From Rhodoplanes sp. Z2-YC6860 (GTDB taxonomy: Bacteria > Pseudomonadota > Alphaproteobacteria > Rhizobiales > Xanthobacteraceae): a stretch of DNA of 64,000 nucleotides. A program made the position numbers and the translations under genes. The first letter of the stretch is position 1, and the number at the start of each line of letters is the position of its first letter. Below are positions 27,319 to 36,636 of this stretch, one piece after another. The stretch lies in NCBI RefSeq assembly GCF_001579845.1, contig NZ_CP007440.1, forward strand, positions 6,160,029-6,224,028, read 5' to 3'. The notes beneath the pieces are model-generated. The model saw nothing but the letters and a program-made list of their open reading frames with translations, did not search any database and had not been told where the DNA came from.

Positions 27319-28635
27319 ATGACCAGCGACCGCCGAACCGGCAGCAAGACCATCAGCCGACGATCGTTCCTCAAAGCCAGCGCAGGCACCGCCGCGCTGC
27401 TCGGCGCTGTGCAAACGCAATATCCGTTCGGCGCCAACGTCGCGCAAGCGGCCGGACCGGAGGTCACCAAGGCTGTCCTCGGCTACATCGCGCTGATGGA
27501 TGCCTCGCCGCTGGTGATCGCCAAAGAGAAAGGATTCTTCGCCAAGCACGGCATGCCGGACGTCGAGGTCGCCAAGCAGGCCTCCTGGGGCGCGACACGC
27601 GACAACATCGTGCTCGGCTCCGCCAACAACGGCATCGATGGCGCACACATTCTCACGCCGATGCCCTACCTGATCTCAGCCGGCAAGGTGACGCAGAACA
27701 ACGTCCCGACGCCGATGTACATCCTGGCGCGGCTCAATCTCGACGCCCAGGCGATTTCGGTCGCCGGCGAATACAAGGATTTGAAAGTCACCGCCGACGC
27801 CTCGCCGCTGAAGGCCGCTTTCGAGAAGAAGAAGGCCGCCGGCAAGGAGGTCAAGATCGCCATGACTTTCCCCGGCGGCACGCACGACCTTTGGATCCGC
27901 TACTGGATCGCCGCCGGCGGCATCGATCCCGACAAGGACGTTTCGACCATCGTCGTGCCGCCGCCGCAGATGGTGGCGAACATGAAGGTCGGCAACATGG
28001 ACGCCTTCTGCGTCGGCGAGCCGTGGAACGAGCAGCTCGTCAACCAGGGCATCGGCTTCACCGCCTGTACCACCGGCGAGATCTGGTCGAAGCATCCCGA
28101 GAAGGCGCTCGGTCTGCGCGCCGAATGGGTCGACAAGAATCCGAACGCCGCGAAAGCGCTGCTGATGGCCGTGATGGAGGCCCAGCAGTGGTGCGAGAAG
28201 ATGGAGAACAAGGACGAGATGTCCGCCATCGTCGGCAAGCGGCAATGGTTCAACGTTCCGGTTGCCGACATCGTCGGCCGCGCCAAGGGCGACATCAATT
28301 ACGGCAACGGCCGCGTCGAGAAGGGCACCAAGCAATATATGAAATTCTGGAGCGAGCACGCCTCGTATCCGTTCAAGAGCCACGACACCTGGTTCGTTAC
28401 CGAGGATATCCGCTGGGGCAAGTTCGAGCCCACCACCGACGTCAAGGCGTTGGTCGACAAGGTCAACCGCGAGGACCTGTGGCGCACGGCCGCCAAGGAG
28501 CTGTCGATCGCGGCGACGGATATTCCGGCGTCGCCGTCGCGCGGCAAGGAGACCTTCTTCGACGGCAAGGTCTTCGATCCGGACAACCCGACGGCCTACC
28601 TCAAGAGCCTTTCCATCAAGCGTGTCGAGGTGTGA
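27319..28635 (+). CDS. nrtA: nitrate ABC transporter substrate-binding protein (Tat-exported)
   Basis: A 438-residue periplasmic protein with a twin-arginine signal peptide (SRRSFLKASAGTAAL). The mature part belongs to the NrtA/CmpA family: AKEKGFFAKHGMPDVEVAKQ, TFPGGTHDLWIRYWIAAGG, MDAFCVGEPWNEQL, GDINYGNGR. It captures nitrate or nitrite for the NrtBD importer. The frame is open upstream to 27274, but ATG 27319, before MTSDRRTG, fits the Tat signal. It is the first gene after the ANTAR leader and terminator. Confidence 0.92.
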   Translation: MTSDRRTGSKTISRRSFLKASAGTAALLGAVQTQYPFGANVAQAAGPEVTKAVLGYIALMDASPLVIAKEKGFFAKHGMPDVEVAKQASWGATRDNIVLGSANNGIDGAHILTPMPYLISAGKVTQNNVPTPMYILARLNLDAQAISVAGEYKDLKVTADASPLKAAFEKKKAAGKEVKIAMTFPGGTHDLWIRYWIAAGGIDPDKDVSTIVVPPPQMVANMKVGNMDAFCVGEPWNEQLVNQGIGFTACTTGEIWSKHPEKALGLRAEWVDKNPNAAKALLMAVMEAQQWCEKMENKDEMSAIVGKRQWFNVPVADIVGRAKGDINYGNGRVEKGTKQYMKFWSEHASYPFKSHDTWFVTEDIRWGKFEPTTDVKALVDKVNREDLWRTAAKELSIAATDIPASPSRGKETFFDGKVFDPDNPTAYLKSLSIKRVEV

Positions 28636-28694
28636 CGGCAATTGCGCGGGCCGCTTCGAAAGGAGCGGCCCTGCACTTCGGACGGAGAAAGTCG

Positions 28695-29594
28695 ATGAAC
28701 ATGCAGGCCGTTAAGACAGAAAGCGCAGCCGCAATCCCACTCGCCCCGGCCGGCGAAGTGCTGCGCCTGCCGGCGCCGAAAGCAAGCTATCTGAAAACCA
28801 AGCTGCTTCCGGCCGCGAAGGACATCGCCGCCAAGCTGATCCCGCCGCTCGTGATGATCGCACTGATCCTGCTGGTCTGGCAGATCCTCTGCTCGAAGCA
28901 GGGCGCGACGCTCCCCTCGCCGTCCAAGATCTGGAGCGAAGCCCGCGACCTGATCACCGATCCGTTCTTCGTCGCGGGTCCACAGGACATCGGGCTTGGC
29001 TGGCGCGTGCTGGTTTCGCTGCAGCGCGTCGCCATCGGCTACGGCTTCGCCGCGGTGATCGGCATCCTGCTCGGCGCTCTCGTCGGCCAGTCGGTCTGGG
29101 CGATGCGCGGGCTCGATCCGATCTTCCAGATCCTGCGCACCATCTCGCCGCTCGCCTGGCTGCCGATTTCGCTGGCCGCGTTCCGCGACAGCCAGCCGTC
29201 GGCGATCTTCGTGATCTTCATCACCGCGGTGTGGCCGATCATCATCAACACCGCGGTCGGCATCCGCAACATTCCGCAGGACTACCGCAACGTCGCCGCG
29301 GTGCTCCGGCTCAACCACTTCGAGTTCTTCGTCAAGGTGATGATCCCGTCGGCCGCGCCTTACATCTTCACGGGGCTGCGGATCGGCATCGGCCTGTCGT
29401 GGCTTGCCATCGTCGCGGCCGAAATGCTGACCGGCGGTGTCGGCATCGGCTTCTTCATCTGGGACGCGTGGAACTCCTCGCGGCTCTCCGACATCGTGGT
29501 CGCGCTGGCCTACATCGGCGGCATCGGCTTCGTGCTCGACCGCATCGTCGCCTTCGTCGCGACCATCGTCACCCGCGGCACGTCAGCCAATTAA
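28695..29594 (+). CDS. nrtB: nitrate ABC transporter permease
   Basis: A 299-residue inner-membrane permease of the BPD_transp_1 family with six or so helices (LIPPLVMIALILLVWQIL, VSLQRVAIGYGFAAVIGILLG, ISPLAWLPISLAAF). The cytoplasmic EAA loop reads YRNVAAVLRLNHFEFFVKVMIP-like, contacting the ATPase. CGGAGAAAG at 28683-28691 precedes ATG 28695. The C-terminus contains AEMLTGGVGIGFFIWDAWN, typical of NrtB. A longer frame running through from 27162 is a chance extension, because nrtA is read in another frame. Confidence 0.92.
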   Translation: MNMQAVKTESAAAIPLAPAGEVLRLPAPKASYLKTKLLPAAKDIAAKLIPPLVMIALILLVWQILCSKQGATLPSPSKIWSEARDLITDPFFVAGPQDIGLGWRVLVSLQRVAIGYGFAAVIGILLGALVGQSVWAMRGLDPIFQILRTISPLAWLPISLAAFRDSQPSAIFVIFITAVWPIIINTAVGIRNIPQDYRNVAAVLRLNHFEFFVKVMIPSAAPYIFTGLRIGIGLSWLAIVAAEMLTGGVGIGFFIWDAWNSSRLSDIVVALAYIGGIGFVLDRIVAFVATIVTRGTSAN

Positions 29595-29618
29595 TCCGGC
29601 CAATCGAGGACAACAGCG

Positions 29619-30419
29619 ATGCCGACCTATCCGTATCTCAAGATCGATCACGTCGACAAAAGCTTCAAGCGCGGCTCCGCCACGACCGAGGTATTGAAGG
29701 ACGTCACGCTCGCCGTCGAGAAGGGCGAGTTCGTCTCGATCATCGGCCACTCCGGCTGCGGCAAGAGCACTCTGCTCAATCTGGTGGCCGGCCTCCTGCC
29801 GGTCTCGGCCGGCTGCGTGCTCCTCGAGAACAAGGAGGTCAACGAGCCTGGCCCGGATCGCGCCGTGGTGTTCCAGAACCACTCGCTGCTGCCGTGGCTC
29901 ACGGTCTACGCCAACGTCAAGATTGCGGTCGACAAGGTGTTCTCTTCGACCAAGTCGAAGCAGGAGCGCCACGACTGGATCATGCACAATCTCGATCTCG
30001 TGCAGATGGGCCACGCCAAAGACAAGCGGCCGTCGGAAATTTCCGGCGGCATGAAGCAGCGCGTTGGCATCGCCCGCGCGCTGGCGATGGAGCCGAAGGT
30101 GCTCCTCCTCGACGAGCCGTTCGGCGCGCTCGATGCGCTCACGCGGGCGCATCTGCAGGACTCGGTGATGGCGATCCATGCCAAGCTCGGAAACACCGTG
30201 CTGATGATCACCCATGACGTCGACGAAGCGGTGCTGCTCTCCGATCGCATTGTGATGATGACCAATGGTCCCGCGGCGCATATCGGCGAGATCCTCGACG
30301 TGCCGCTCCCCCGGCCGCGCAAGCGTCTGACACTGGCCGGCGACGCCGCCTACGTGAAATCCCGCCAGCGGGTGTTGGAATTTCTGTACGAGCGCCATCA
30401 CTACGTCGAGGCGGCCTAA
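29619..30419 (+). CDS. nrtD: nitrate ABC transporter ATP-binding protein
   Basis: A 266-residue ABC ATPase with Walker [10 protein letters not shown] (43-51), Q-loop [12 protein letters not shown], signature ISGGMKQRV, Walker [16 protein letters not shown] and switch His in ITHDVDEAV. It lacks the C-terminal NrtA-like domain of cyanobacterial NrtC and so matches NrtD. Its gene follows nrtB by 24 bp and precedes the flavoreductase gene by 5 bp, indicating a single operon for nitrate uptake and reduction. Confidence 0.92.
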   Translation: MPTYPYLKIDHVDKSFKRGSATTEVLKDVTLAVEKGEFVSIIGHSGCGKSTLLNLVAGLLPVSAGCVLLENKEVNEPGPDRAVVFQNHSLLPWLTVYANVKIAVDKVFSSTKSKQERHDWIMHNLDLVQMGHAKDKRPSEISGGMKQRVGIARALAMEPKVLLLDEPFGALDALTRAHLQDSVMAIHAKLGNTVLMITHDVDEAVLLSDRIVMMTNGPAAHIGEILDVPLPRPRKRLTLAGDAAYVKSRQRVLEFLYERHHYVEAA

Positions 30420-30424
30420 AGCGC

Positions 30425-32032
30425 ATGAACGCCCCGATCCGTCCGCCGCTGTCGTCGATCGTGCCGCAAAGCGCGCCGTTCAGCGCCGAGCAGCGCGGTT
30501 GGCTGGGCGACTTCTTCGCGGGCCTTCTGGACGCGGACTCGGTGGCTGCGTCGCCGCAGAGCGCTTCGACGTCGATGCCTGGCGAAAAAATGGGCGACGC
30601 GGAGAACGACGGCGCGCCGTGGCACGACCTCACCATGCCGCTTGCCGAGCGCATGAAGCTTGCCGAGGGCAAGGCGCTCAACCGCCGGATGATGGCTGCC
30701 ATGGGTCAGCAGGACTGCGGCCAATGCGGTTATGACTGCGCACGATATGCCGACGCGATCTTCAGCAAGAACGAAGAACGCCTGAACCTCTGCGTGCCGG
30801 GTGGTAAGGAAACCACCCGGATGCTGAAGTCGCTCTATGCTGAGATCGGTTCGGCTCCGGTCTCAGAAGCCAAGTCTGAGATCAAGATTGAAGCGCCGCT
30901 GGCGGTGAGGCCCGAACGCACTCCGGGTTCCCGCGACAACCCGGCGATGGCCACCTTCGTCTCGCGCACGCGTCTCAACAAGAAAGGCTCGGCGAAAGAG
31001 ACCTGGCATGTCGAGTTCGATCTCTCCGAAAGCAATCTCGATTACACGGTCGGCGATGCCTTCGGCCTGTTTCCCACCAACGATCCCGGGCTGGTCGAGG
31101 CCGTGCTCCAGGCACTCGACGCGCCGGCGGATTTCCCGATCGGCGGGCGCACGCTGCGCGAGGTGCTGACCGACGGCGTGTCGCTGTCGCCGGCCCCCGA
31201 CATGCTGTTCCAGCTGTTCTCCTACATCACCGGCGGCGACCGCCGGAAGAAGGCCCAGGCGCTGGCCGCGGGCGAAGACCCCGATGGCGACGCGGCGACC
31301 CTCGACGTGCTCGCCGCGATCGAGAAATTCCGCGGCGTGCGACCTGACCCCGAGGCGTTGGTTGAAGCGCTCGATCCGTTGCAGCCGCGGCTCTACTCGA
31401 TCTCGTCGTCGCCCAAGGCCATCAAGGGGCGCGTCTCGCTCACCGTCGATGCGGTGCGCTACGACGTCAACAAGCGCACCCGGCTCGGCGTCGCCTCGAC
31501 CTTCCTTGCCGGACGCATTAATCCTGGCGGCAAGCTCCGTGTCTATGTGCAGAAGGCGCACGCCTTCAGCCTCCCCGCCGATCCAAAGGCGCCGATCATC
31601 ATGATCGGGCCCGGCACCGGCGTCGCGCCATTCCGCGCCTTCCTGCAGGAGCGGATGGCCACCAAAGCACCCGGAAAGAACTGGCTGTTCTTCGGCCATC
31701 AGAAGCGCGACTTCGATTTCTTCTATGAGGACGAGCTCAACGGCATGAAGGCCGCGGGCGTGCTCACACGGCTCTCGCTCGCCTGGTCGCGCGACGGAGA
31801 CGAGAAGTTCTACGTCCAGGACCGCATGCTGCAGGCTGGCCGCGAGGTCTGGACCTGGATCGCCGACGGCGCCCACATCTATGTCTGCGGCGATGCTCAG
31901 CGCATGGCGAAGGACGTCGAGCGCGCGCTGATCGACATCGTCGCCACACACGGCGCGCGCACCACCAATGAAGCCGTTCACTTCATCGCCGAGTTGAAGA
32001 AGGCCGGGCGCTATCAGGCGGACGTCTACTGA
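30425..32032 (+). CDS. 4Fe-4S/FAD/NADPH reductase (CysJ-like flavoprotein), probable electron donor to NasC
   Basis: A 535-residue protein. Residues about 90-125 hold a 4Fe-4S motif, Cys98-x2-Cys101-x3-Cys105-x17-Cys123 (DCGQCGYDC...LNLC). Residues about 160-535 are a CysJ/P450-reductase-type FAD and NADPH module: PRLYSISSSP, IGPGTGVAPFRAFLQER, YVCGDAQRMAKDVE and the C-terminal RYQADVY. The flavodoxin (FMN) domain of normal CysJ is absent and the Fe-S module takes its place. It starts 5 bp after nrtD and ends 2 bp before nasC, so it most likely passes NADPH electrons to nitrate reductase, and perhaps to a nitrite reductase encoded elsewhere. Confidence 0.85.
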   Translation: MNAPIRPPLSSIVPQSAPFSAEQRGWLGDFFAGLLDADSVAASPQSASTSMPGEKMGDAENDGAPWHDLTMPLAERMKLAEGKALNRRMMAAMGQQDCGQCGYDCARYADAIFSKNEERLNLCVPGGKETTRMLKSLYAEIGSAPVSEAKSEIKIEAPLAVRPERTPGSRDNPAMATFVSRTRLNKKGSAKETWHVEFDLSESNLDYTVGDAFGLFPTNDPGLVEAVLQALDAPADFPIGGRTLREVLTDGVSLSPAPDMLFQLFSYITGGDRRKKAQALAAGEDPDGDAATLDVLAAIEKFRGVRPDPEALVEALDPLQPRLYSISSSPKAIKGRVSLTVDAVRYDVNKRTRLGVASTFLAGRINPGGKLRVYVQKAHAFSLPADPKAPIIMIGPGTGVAPFRAFLQERMATKAPGKNWLFFGHQKRDFDFFYEDELNGMKAAGVLTRLSLAWSRDGDEKFYVQDRMLQAGREVWTWIADGAHIYVCGDAQRMAKDVERALIDIVATHGARTTNEAVHFIAELKKAGRYQADVY

Positions 32033-32034
32033 TC

Positions 32035-34701
32035 ATGCACGCGCCGGTCCCACTCCCGCCTCCCGTCCGCACCGCCTGCCCGTATTGCGGCGTCGGCTGC
32101 GGCGTGCTGGCGCGGCCGGATGGCTCGGGCGGCGCGATCACCACCGGCGATCCCGATCATCCGGCGAATTCGGGACGGCTCTGTTCGAAGGGCTTTGCGC
32201 TGGAAGAGACGCTTGGCCTCCGCGGCCGGCTCCTTCATCCGATGCTGCGTCGCGCCGACAAGAGCTACGCGGAGGTCGATTGGGACACGGCAACCGCAGC
32301 GGTCGCCGATGGCTTCCGCAAAGTCATCGATCGGCATGGCCCCGGCGCGGGCGCGTTCTATCTTTCGGGTCAGTTGCTGACCGAGGACTATTACGTCGCG
32401 AACAAGCTCGCCAAAGGCTTCCTCGGCACCGCCAACGTCGACACCAATTCGCGGCTTTGCATGGCATCGACGGTAGCCGGCCATCGTCGCGCCTTCGGCG
32501 AGGACGTCGTACCGGGAAGCTACGAAGACCTCGACCAGGCGAACCTCGTGGTGCTGGTCGGCTCCAACACGGCCTGGTGCCATCCGGTGCTGTTCCAGCG
32601 CATCGCGCGGAACCGCAAGGAGCGCAGCGCCAGAATCGTGGTGATCGATCCGCGCCGCACCGTGACCGGCGACGAGGCCGATCTTTTTCTGGCCATCGCA
32701 CCCGGCAGCGACACCGCATTGTTCTCGGGCCTCCTTGTGTATCTCGCCGAGGTCGGCGCGCTCGACCAGCGTTATATCGACGCTCATACGAATGGCTTTG
32801 CCGAGGCGCTGATGCGCGCGAGAGAGATCGCGCCCGACGCGGCAGCGACCGCCGCGGCCACCGGCCTCGACGAGGGCGAGATCGCGCAGTTCTTCCAGCT
32901 TTTTCGCTCCAAGGAAAAGGTCGTCACCTGCTTCTCGCAAGGGGTGAACCAGTCGGCGCAGGGCACCGACAAGGTCAACGCCATCATCAATTGCCATCTC
33001 GCCACCGGCCGCATCGGCAAGCCCGGCATGGGGCCGTTCTCGCTGACCGGCCAGCCCAACGCGATGGGCGGACGCGAGGTTGGCGGCCTCGCCAACATGC
33101 TTGCGGCGCACATGGGCTTCGCACCTGACGAGGTCGATCGGGTGCGCCGGTTCTGGAACGCGCCACGCATGGCCGAGCGCGAGGGACTCAAGGCCGTGCA
33201 GATGTTCGAGGCCATCGAACGGGGCGAGATCAAGGCGCTGTGGGTGATGGCCACGAACCCCGCGGTGTCGCTGCCGCGCGCCGGAGCGATGGGAGAGGCA
33301 TTGAACAAGCTCGACCTGTTCGTCGTGTCTGAGAACATGTTGAGCAACGACACGGTGTCGGCTGCGCCGCACGTGCTCCTGCCCGCCGCCGCGTGGGGCG
33401 AGAAGGACGGCACGGTGACCAATTCCGAACGGCGCATCAGCCGGCAGCGCGCTTTCCTGCCAATGCCCGAAGAGGTGAAGCCCGACTGGTGGATCATCGC
33501 GCAGGTGGCGCGGCAACTCGGTTATGGCGACGCGTTTTCCTATCGCAACGCCGCCGGGATCTTCCGCGAGCACGCGGCGCTGTCCGCGTTCGAGAATGAC
33601 GGCGCCCGCGTCTTCGACCTCGGCGGGCTTTCGAATGCGCCCGACGAGGACTACGACGCGTTGGAGCCGGTGCAATGGCCGGTGCGCGCGAGCCAAACCG
33701 TCGGGACCGAACGGCTGTTTGCCGACGGGCAGTTCAGCACTCCGGATCGGAAGGCGCGTTTCATCGCGCCCGAGCGCCCGGCGCTCCGCGAAGACATCAG
33801 CGCCGATTTTCCGCTGCGGCTCAACACCGGGCGATTGCGCGATCAGTGGCACACCATGACGCGTTCAGGGCAAAGCCCGAGGCTCGGCTCGCACAAGCCC
33901 GAGCCCTTCGCGGAGATCCATCCGCTCGATGCCAAGATTTATGGCCTGAGCAACGGCGGCTTCGTCCGTGTCCACAGCCGGCATGGATCGTGCTTGCTCA
34001 AGGTCGTGACCAGCGCCGGCCAGCAACGCGGCTCGATCTTTGCGCCGATCCATTGGAGCGCAGCCAACGCGTCGTGCGCTCGTGTCGGCGATCTGGTGGC
34101 CCCGGAAACCGATCCGTTCTCCGGGCAGCCGGAGGCCAAGGCCACGCCCGTCGCCGTGGAGCGTGTGGATTTCACCTATCGCGGCTTTGCGCTGTCGCGC
34201 GAGGCACTGCCCTTCCCGCGCGACAGCTGGTGGATCGAACTCGCTTTGCCCGACATCACCGGCTACGCCTTCGCCAGCAACGACGCCCCAGCCGCATGGC
34301 GCGAGCTCGCGCCGAACCTTTTTCCCGACGCGACGCTGACCGAGTATGTCGACCGGCGGCGCGGCATCTATCGCGCCGCAGCTTTCAACGGCGAACAGCT
34401 CGAAGGCGCGCTGTTCCTGGGGCCCGCTGAAGCGCCACCGCAATGGCGCGAGCTCGGCCAAATGACCGGCCGTATGGGACTGAGCGAGCCTGGGCAGATC
34501 GTCTGCGCCTGTTTCAGCGTCGGCCTTTCCGCCATTCAGGAAACGCTTGCATCTGGCAAGGCGGCCACCGCCGCTGAGATCGGCAAGGCGCTTCGCGCCG
34601 GCACCAAGTGCGGCACGTGCCTGCCGGAAATCGAAAGCATCGCCACTCACGAACTCAATGCGAAGAAACCGAGCAACCTCGAAGGAGCGTTTCTCCGATG
34701 A
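32035..34701 (+). CDS. nasC: assimilatory nitrate reductase catalytic subunit
   Basis: An 888-residue molybdopterin enzyme of the NasA/NasC type. The N-terminal 4Fe-4S ligands are Cys15, Cys18, Cys22 and Cys50 (CPYCGVGC...GRLCSKG). The Mo-ligating Cys is at 142 in NSRLCMAS. FSQGVNQSAQGTDK and GRLRDQWHTMTRSG are conserved in nitrate reductases. A C-terminal BFD-like [2Fe-2S] domain has Cys824, Cys826, Cys859 and Cys862 (CACFSVG...KCGTC). No signal peptide is present, so it is cytoplasmic. It overlaps the CysG-like gene by 4 bp (ATGA). Confidence 0.95.
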   Translation: MHAPVPLPPPVRTACPYCGVGCGVLARPDGSGGAITTGDPDHPANSGRLCSKGFALEETLGLRGRLLHPMLRRADKSYAEVDWDTATAAVADGFRKVIDRHGPGAGAFYLSGQLLTEDYYVANKLAKGFLGTANVDTNSRLCMASTVAGHRRAFGEDVVPGSYEDLDQANLVVLVGSNTAWCHPVLFQRIARNRKERSARIVVIDPRRTVTGDEADLFLAIAPGSDTALFSGLLVYLAEVGALDQRYIDAHTNGFAEALMRAREIAPDAAATAAATGLDEGEIAQFFQLFRSKEKVVTCFSQGVNQSAQGTDKVNAIINCHLATGRIGKPGMGPFSLTGQPNAMGGREVGGLANMLAAHMGFAPDEVDRVRRFWNAPRMAEREGLKAVQMFEAIERGEIKALWVMATNPAVSLPRAGAMGEALNKLDLFVVSENMLSNDTVSAAPHVLLPAAAWGEKDGTVTNSERRISRQRAFLPMPEEVKPDWWIIAQVARQLGYGDAFSYRNAAGIFREHAALSAFENDGARVFDLGGLSNAPDEDYDALEPVQWPVRASQTVGTERLFADGQFSTPDRKARFIAPERPALREDISADFPLRLNTGRLRDQWHTMTRSGQSPRLGSHKPEPFAEIHPLDAKIYGLSNGGFVRVHSRHGSCLLKVVTSAGQQRGSIFAPIHWSAANASCARVGDLVAPETDPFSGQPEAKATPVAVERVDFTYRGFALSREALPFPRDSWWIELALPDITGYAFASNDAPAAWRELAPNLFPDATLTEYVDRRRGIYRAAAFNGEQLEGALFLGPAEAPPQWRELGQMTGRMGLSEPGQIVCACFSVGLSAIQETLASGKAATAAEIGKALRAGTKCGTCLPEIESIATHELNAKKPSNLEGAFLR

Positions 34702-35789
34702 CCGCCACACTGACGACGCATGCAATTCCTCACACACCGCCGGCGCGCATGGAGCCGCTGGCACGGCTGCCGGTGTTCTTCGCGCTGGAAGGCCGCCGCG
34801 CCCTGGTCGCCGGCGGCACGCAAGGCGCAGCCTGGAAGGCGGAGCTTCTGTCAGCCGCAGGCGCCGAGGTCTCGGTCTATGCGCCGGAAACCTGCGATCA
34901 CATCGTGGCGCTCGCGATCGATCCGCCGCAGGGCACCGTCACCATCCAGCGCCGCGCCTGGACGCCGGCGGACATGGCCGGCATGGCGATCGCGGTCGGC
35001 GCCTTCGACAATGACGAGGACGCGCGGCGCTTCTCCGACGCCGCACGCGCGGCCGGTGTTCCGGTCAACGTCGTCGACAATCCGAAATTCTGCGACTTCT
35101 CGTTCGGCGCCATCGTCAACCGTTCGCCGCTCGTGATCGGCATCTCCACCGACGGCGCGTCACCGGTGTTCGGCCAGGCCATCCGCGGCAAGCTCGAAAC
35201 CTTGATCCCGCGAGGCTTTGCCCGCTGGGCCGAGATGGCGCGGCGCTGGCGTTCCGATCTCAAGGCCACCGGTCTGTCGTTCAACGCCAAGCGGCGGTTC
35301 TGGCAGTTGTTCACCGAGCGCGCCGTGAAGCACCCTGACGCGGAGCCAGAGGGCTCCGACTATGACCTCCTGCTCGAGCAGACTCGGACCGAGGGCGAGC
35401 GCGTCGAACACGGCACCGTCACGCTGGTGGGCGCCGGCCCCGGCGATCCGGAGCTCCTGACGCTGCGCGCGATGCGCGCGCTGCAGTCGGCCGACGTGAT
35501 CCTGTTCGACGAACGGGTGTCTATGGAGACGCTGGATTTCGCGCGGCGCGAAGCGAAGAAGCTTCTGGTTGGCAGGGCTGGTGACGATGTCGCCGAACTG
35601 ATGGTCGGACTCGCCAAGGCCGGCCGCCGCGTGGTGCGGCTCAGCGGCGCGGACGTTATGAACAATACGGATGATGTGCTTGCGGGCTGCAGGAAGGCCG
35701 GCATCGCTATCGAAGTGGTGCCGGGCGTCACGTCTGCCGGTCTGAAGGAAACGCCGCAAGCCGGCAGCGCCGAAACCCGCGTGGCGTAA
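34698..35789 (+). CDS. CysG-like siroheme synthase with a short methyltransferase domain
   Basis: A 363-residue protein. Residues about 20-190 resemble the precorrin-2 dehydrogenase/ferrochelatase half of CysG (LEGRRALVAGGTQGAAWKAELL, NVVDNPKFCDFSFGAIVNRSPL, ISTDGASPVFGQAIRGKLE). Residues about 235-355 begin a uroporphyrinogen-III methyltransferase domain (VTLVGAGPGDPELLTLRAMRAL, ADVILFDERVS). The similarity stops shortly after EVVPGVTS, so roughly the C-terminal half of the usual SUMT domain is missing. Siroheme is needed by nitrite and sulfite reductases, which explains its place after nasC. It may act only as a dehydrogenase; SUMT activity is doubtful. Confidence 0.8.
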   Translation: MTATLTTHAIPHTPPARMEPLARLPVFFALEGRRALVAGGTQGAAWKAELLSAAGAEVSVYAPETCDHIVALAIDPPQGTVTIQRRAWTPADMAGMAIAVGAFDNDEDARRFSDAARAAGVPVNVVDNPKFCDFSFGAIVNRSPLVIGISTDGASPVFGQAIRGKLETLIPRGFARWAEMARRWRSDLKATGLSFNAKRRFWQLFTERAVKHPDAEPEGSDYDLLLEQTRTEGERVEHGTVTLVGAGPGDPELLTLRAMRALQSADVILFDERVSMETLDFARREAKKLLVGRAGDDVAELMVGLAKAGRRVVRLSGADVMNNTDDVLAGCRKAGIAIEVVPGVTSAGLKETPQAGSAETRVA

Positions 35790-35792
35790 GCA

Positions 35793-36572
35793 CTATTCGG
35801 CCGGTTTGGCTTCCTTGGCCTCGAGGCCCAGCACCTTCAGGATTTCGTCCTGGATCGGCTGGCGACCGGTGGTGCGCGCAGCTTCATCAAGCCGCGTCTC
35901 GTAGGCGATGCGCGCTGGGCGGTGAAACACCATCACACGGTCGCCGATGTCCATCGCCTCGTTGATGTGATGGGTGATGAACACCGCGGTCTTGCCGTTC
36001 TGCTTCACGAGGCGGACGAACTCGGCGCGCAGGTCGCGCGCGGTCATCTCGTCGAGCGCCGAGAATGGTTCGTCGCAGAGCAGGATATCCGGTTCGACCG
36101 CAAAGGCCCGCGCGATCGAAACGCGCTGGCGCATGCCGCCCGACAGCGCATGCGGCCAGTCGTTCTCGTGACCCGACAGGCCGAGCCGCGCCAGCCAGCG
36201 CTTGGCGATCGCCACGGCGTCGCTGTGCTTCCGATCGAGGATTTCGAGCCCGAGCACAACGTTGTCGAGCGCCGAGCGCCACGGCATCAGCCGGTCGTTC
36301 TGGAACACGATTCCGATCTTGCCACGGAAGAAATTGAACTCCCGGAACGGATCGTGGCCAGTGACGCTCACCGTGCCGCTGGTCGGCTCGATCAGACCCG
36401 AAAGCAGGTTGAACATCGTCGACTTGCCGCAGCCGGTCTTGCCCAGCACCGCGATGATCTCGCCCTTGTCGATGGTAAAGGACAGCTTGTCGACGGCCGT
36501 GAACGTCCCCGAGCCGTCCGGCTTGGTGAAGTCCTTCGAGACGTTGTCGAAGCGGATCAGCGGTTCGGCCAT
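35793..36572 (-). CDS. ABC transporter ATP-binding protein (SsuB/TauB-like)
   Basis: A 259-residue ABC ATPase with Walker A GKTGCGKST (44-52), FQNDRLMPWRSALDNV, signature LSGGMRQRV, Walker B ILLCDEPFSALDEMT and switch ITHHINEAMD. It groups with NitT/TauT-type importers for sulfonates, thiamine precursors or aromatic carboxylates. It is the last gene of a minus-strand set whose permease and binding protein lie upstream. A 49-bp palindromic repeat separates it from the permease gene. It ends 3 bp from the convergent CysG-like gene. Confidence 0.9.
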   Translation of the reverse strand: MAEPLIRFDNVSKDFTKPDGSGTFTAVDKLSFTIDKGEIIAVLGKTGCGKSTMFNLLSGLIEPTSGTVSVTGHDPFREFNFFRGKIGIVFQNDRLMPWRSALDNVVLGLEILDRKHSDAVAIAKRWLARLGLSGHENDWPHALSGGMRQRVSIARAFAVEPDILLCDEPFSALDEMTARDLRAEFVRLVKQNGKTAVFITHHINEAMDIGDRVMVFHRPARIAYETRLDEAARTTGRQPIQDEILKVLGLEAKEAKPAE

Positions 36573-36586
36573 AGAGCTTTCTCATT

Positions 36587-36635
36587 GAGCATGATCTTGT
36601 CCGAAAACCGGTTCCCACTTTTCGGGATCATGCTC
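36587..36635. repeat. 49-bp palindromic intergenic repeat (REP-like)
   Basis: Perfect 10-base terminal arms (GAGCATGATC/GATCATGCTC) flank a second inner dyad (CCGAAAA/TTTTCGG). A very similar sequence is widespread between genes in Bradyrhizobium and Rhodopseudomonas genomes, from general knowledge. Here it sits inside an operon, between permease and ATPase genes. Confidence 0.85.
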
Positions 36636-36636
36636 G

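Noticed and set aside
27162-28694. upstream extension of the nrtB frame across nrtA
   Set aside because: This part is the Arg-rich shadow of nrtA. A ribosome-binding site at 28683-28691 supports the nrtB start at 28695.
32026-33852. 608-codon open frame antisense to nasC
   Set aside because: It is the third-position shadow of a high-GC gene: the product is Arg/His/Glu-rich without any domain, and nasC on the other strand has all its cofactor motifs.
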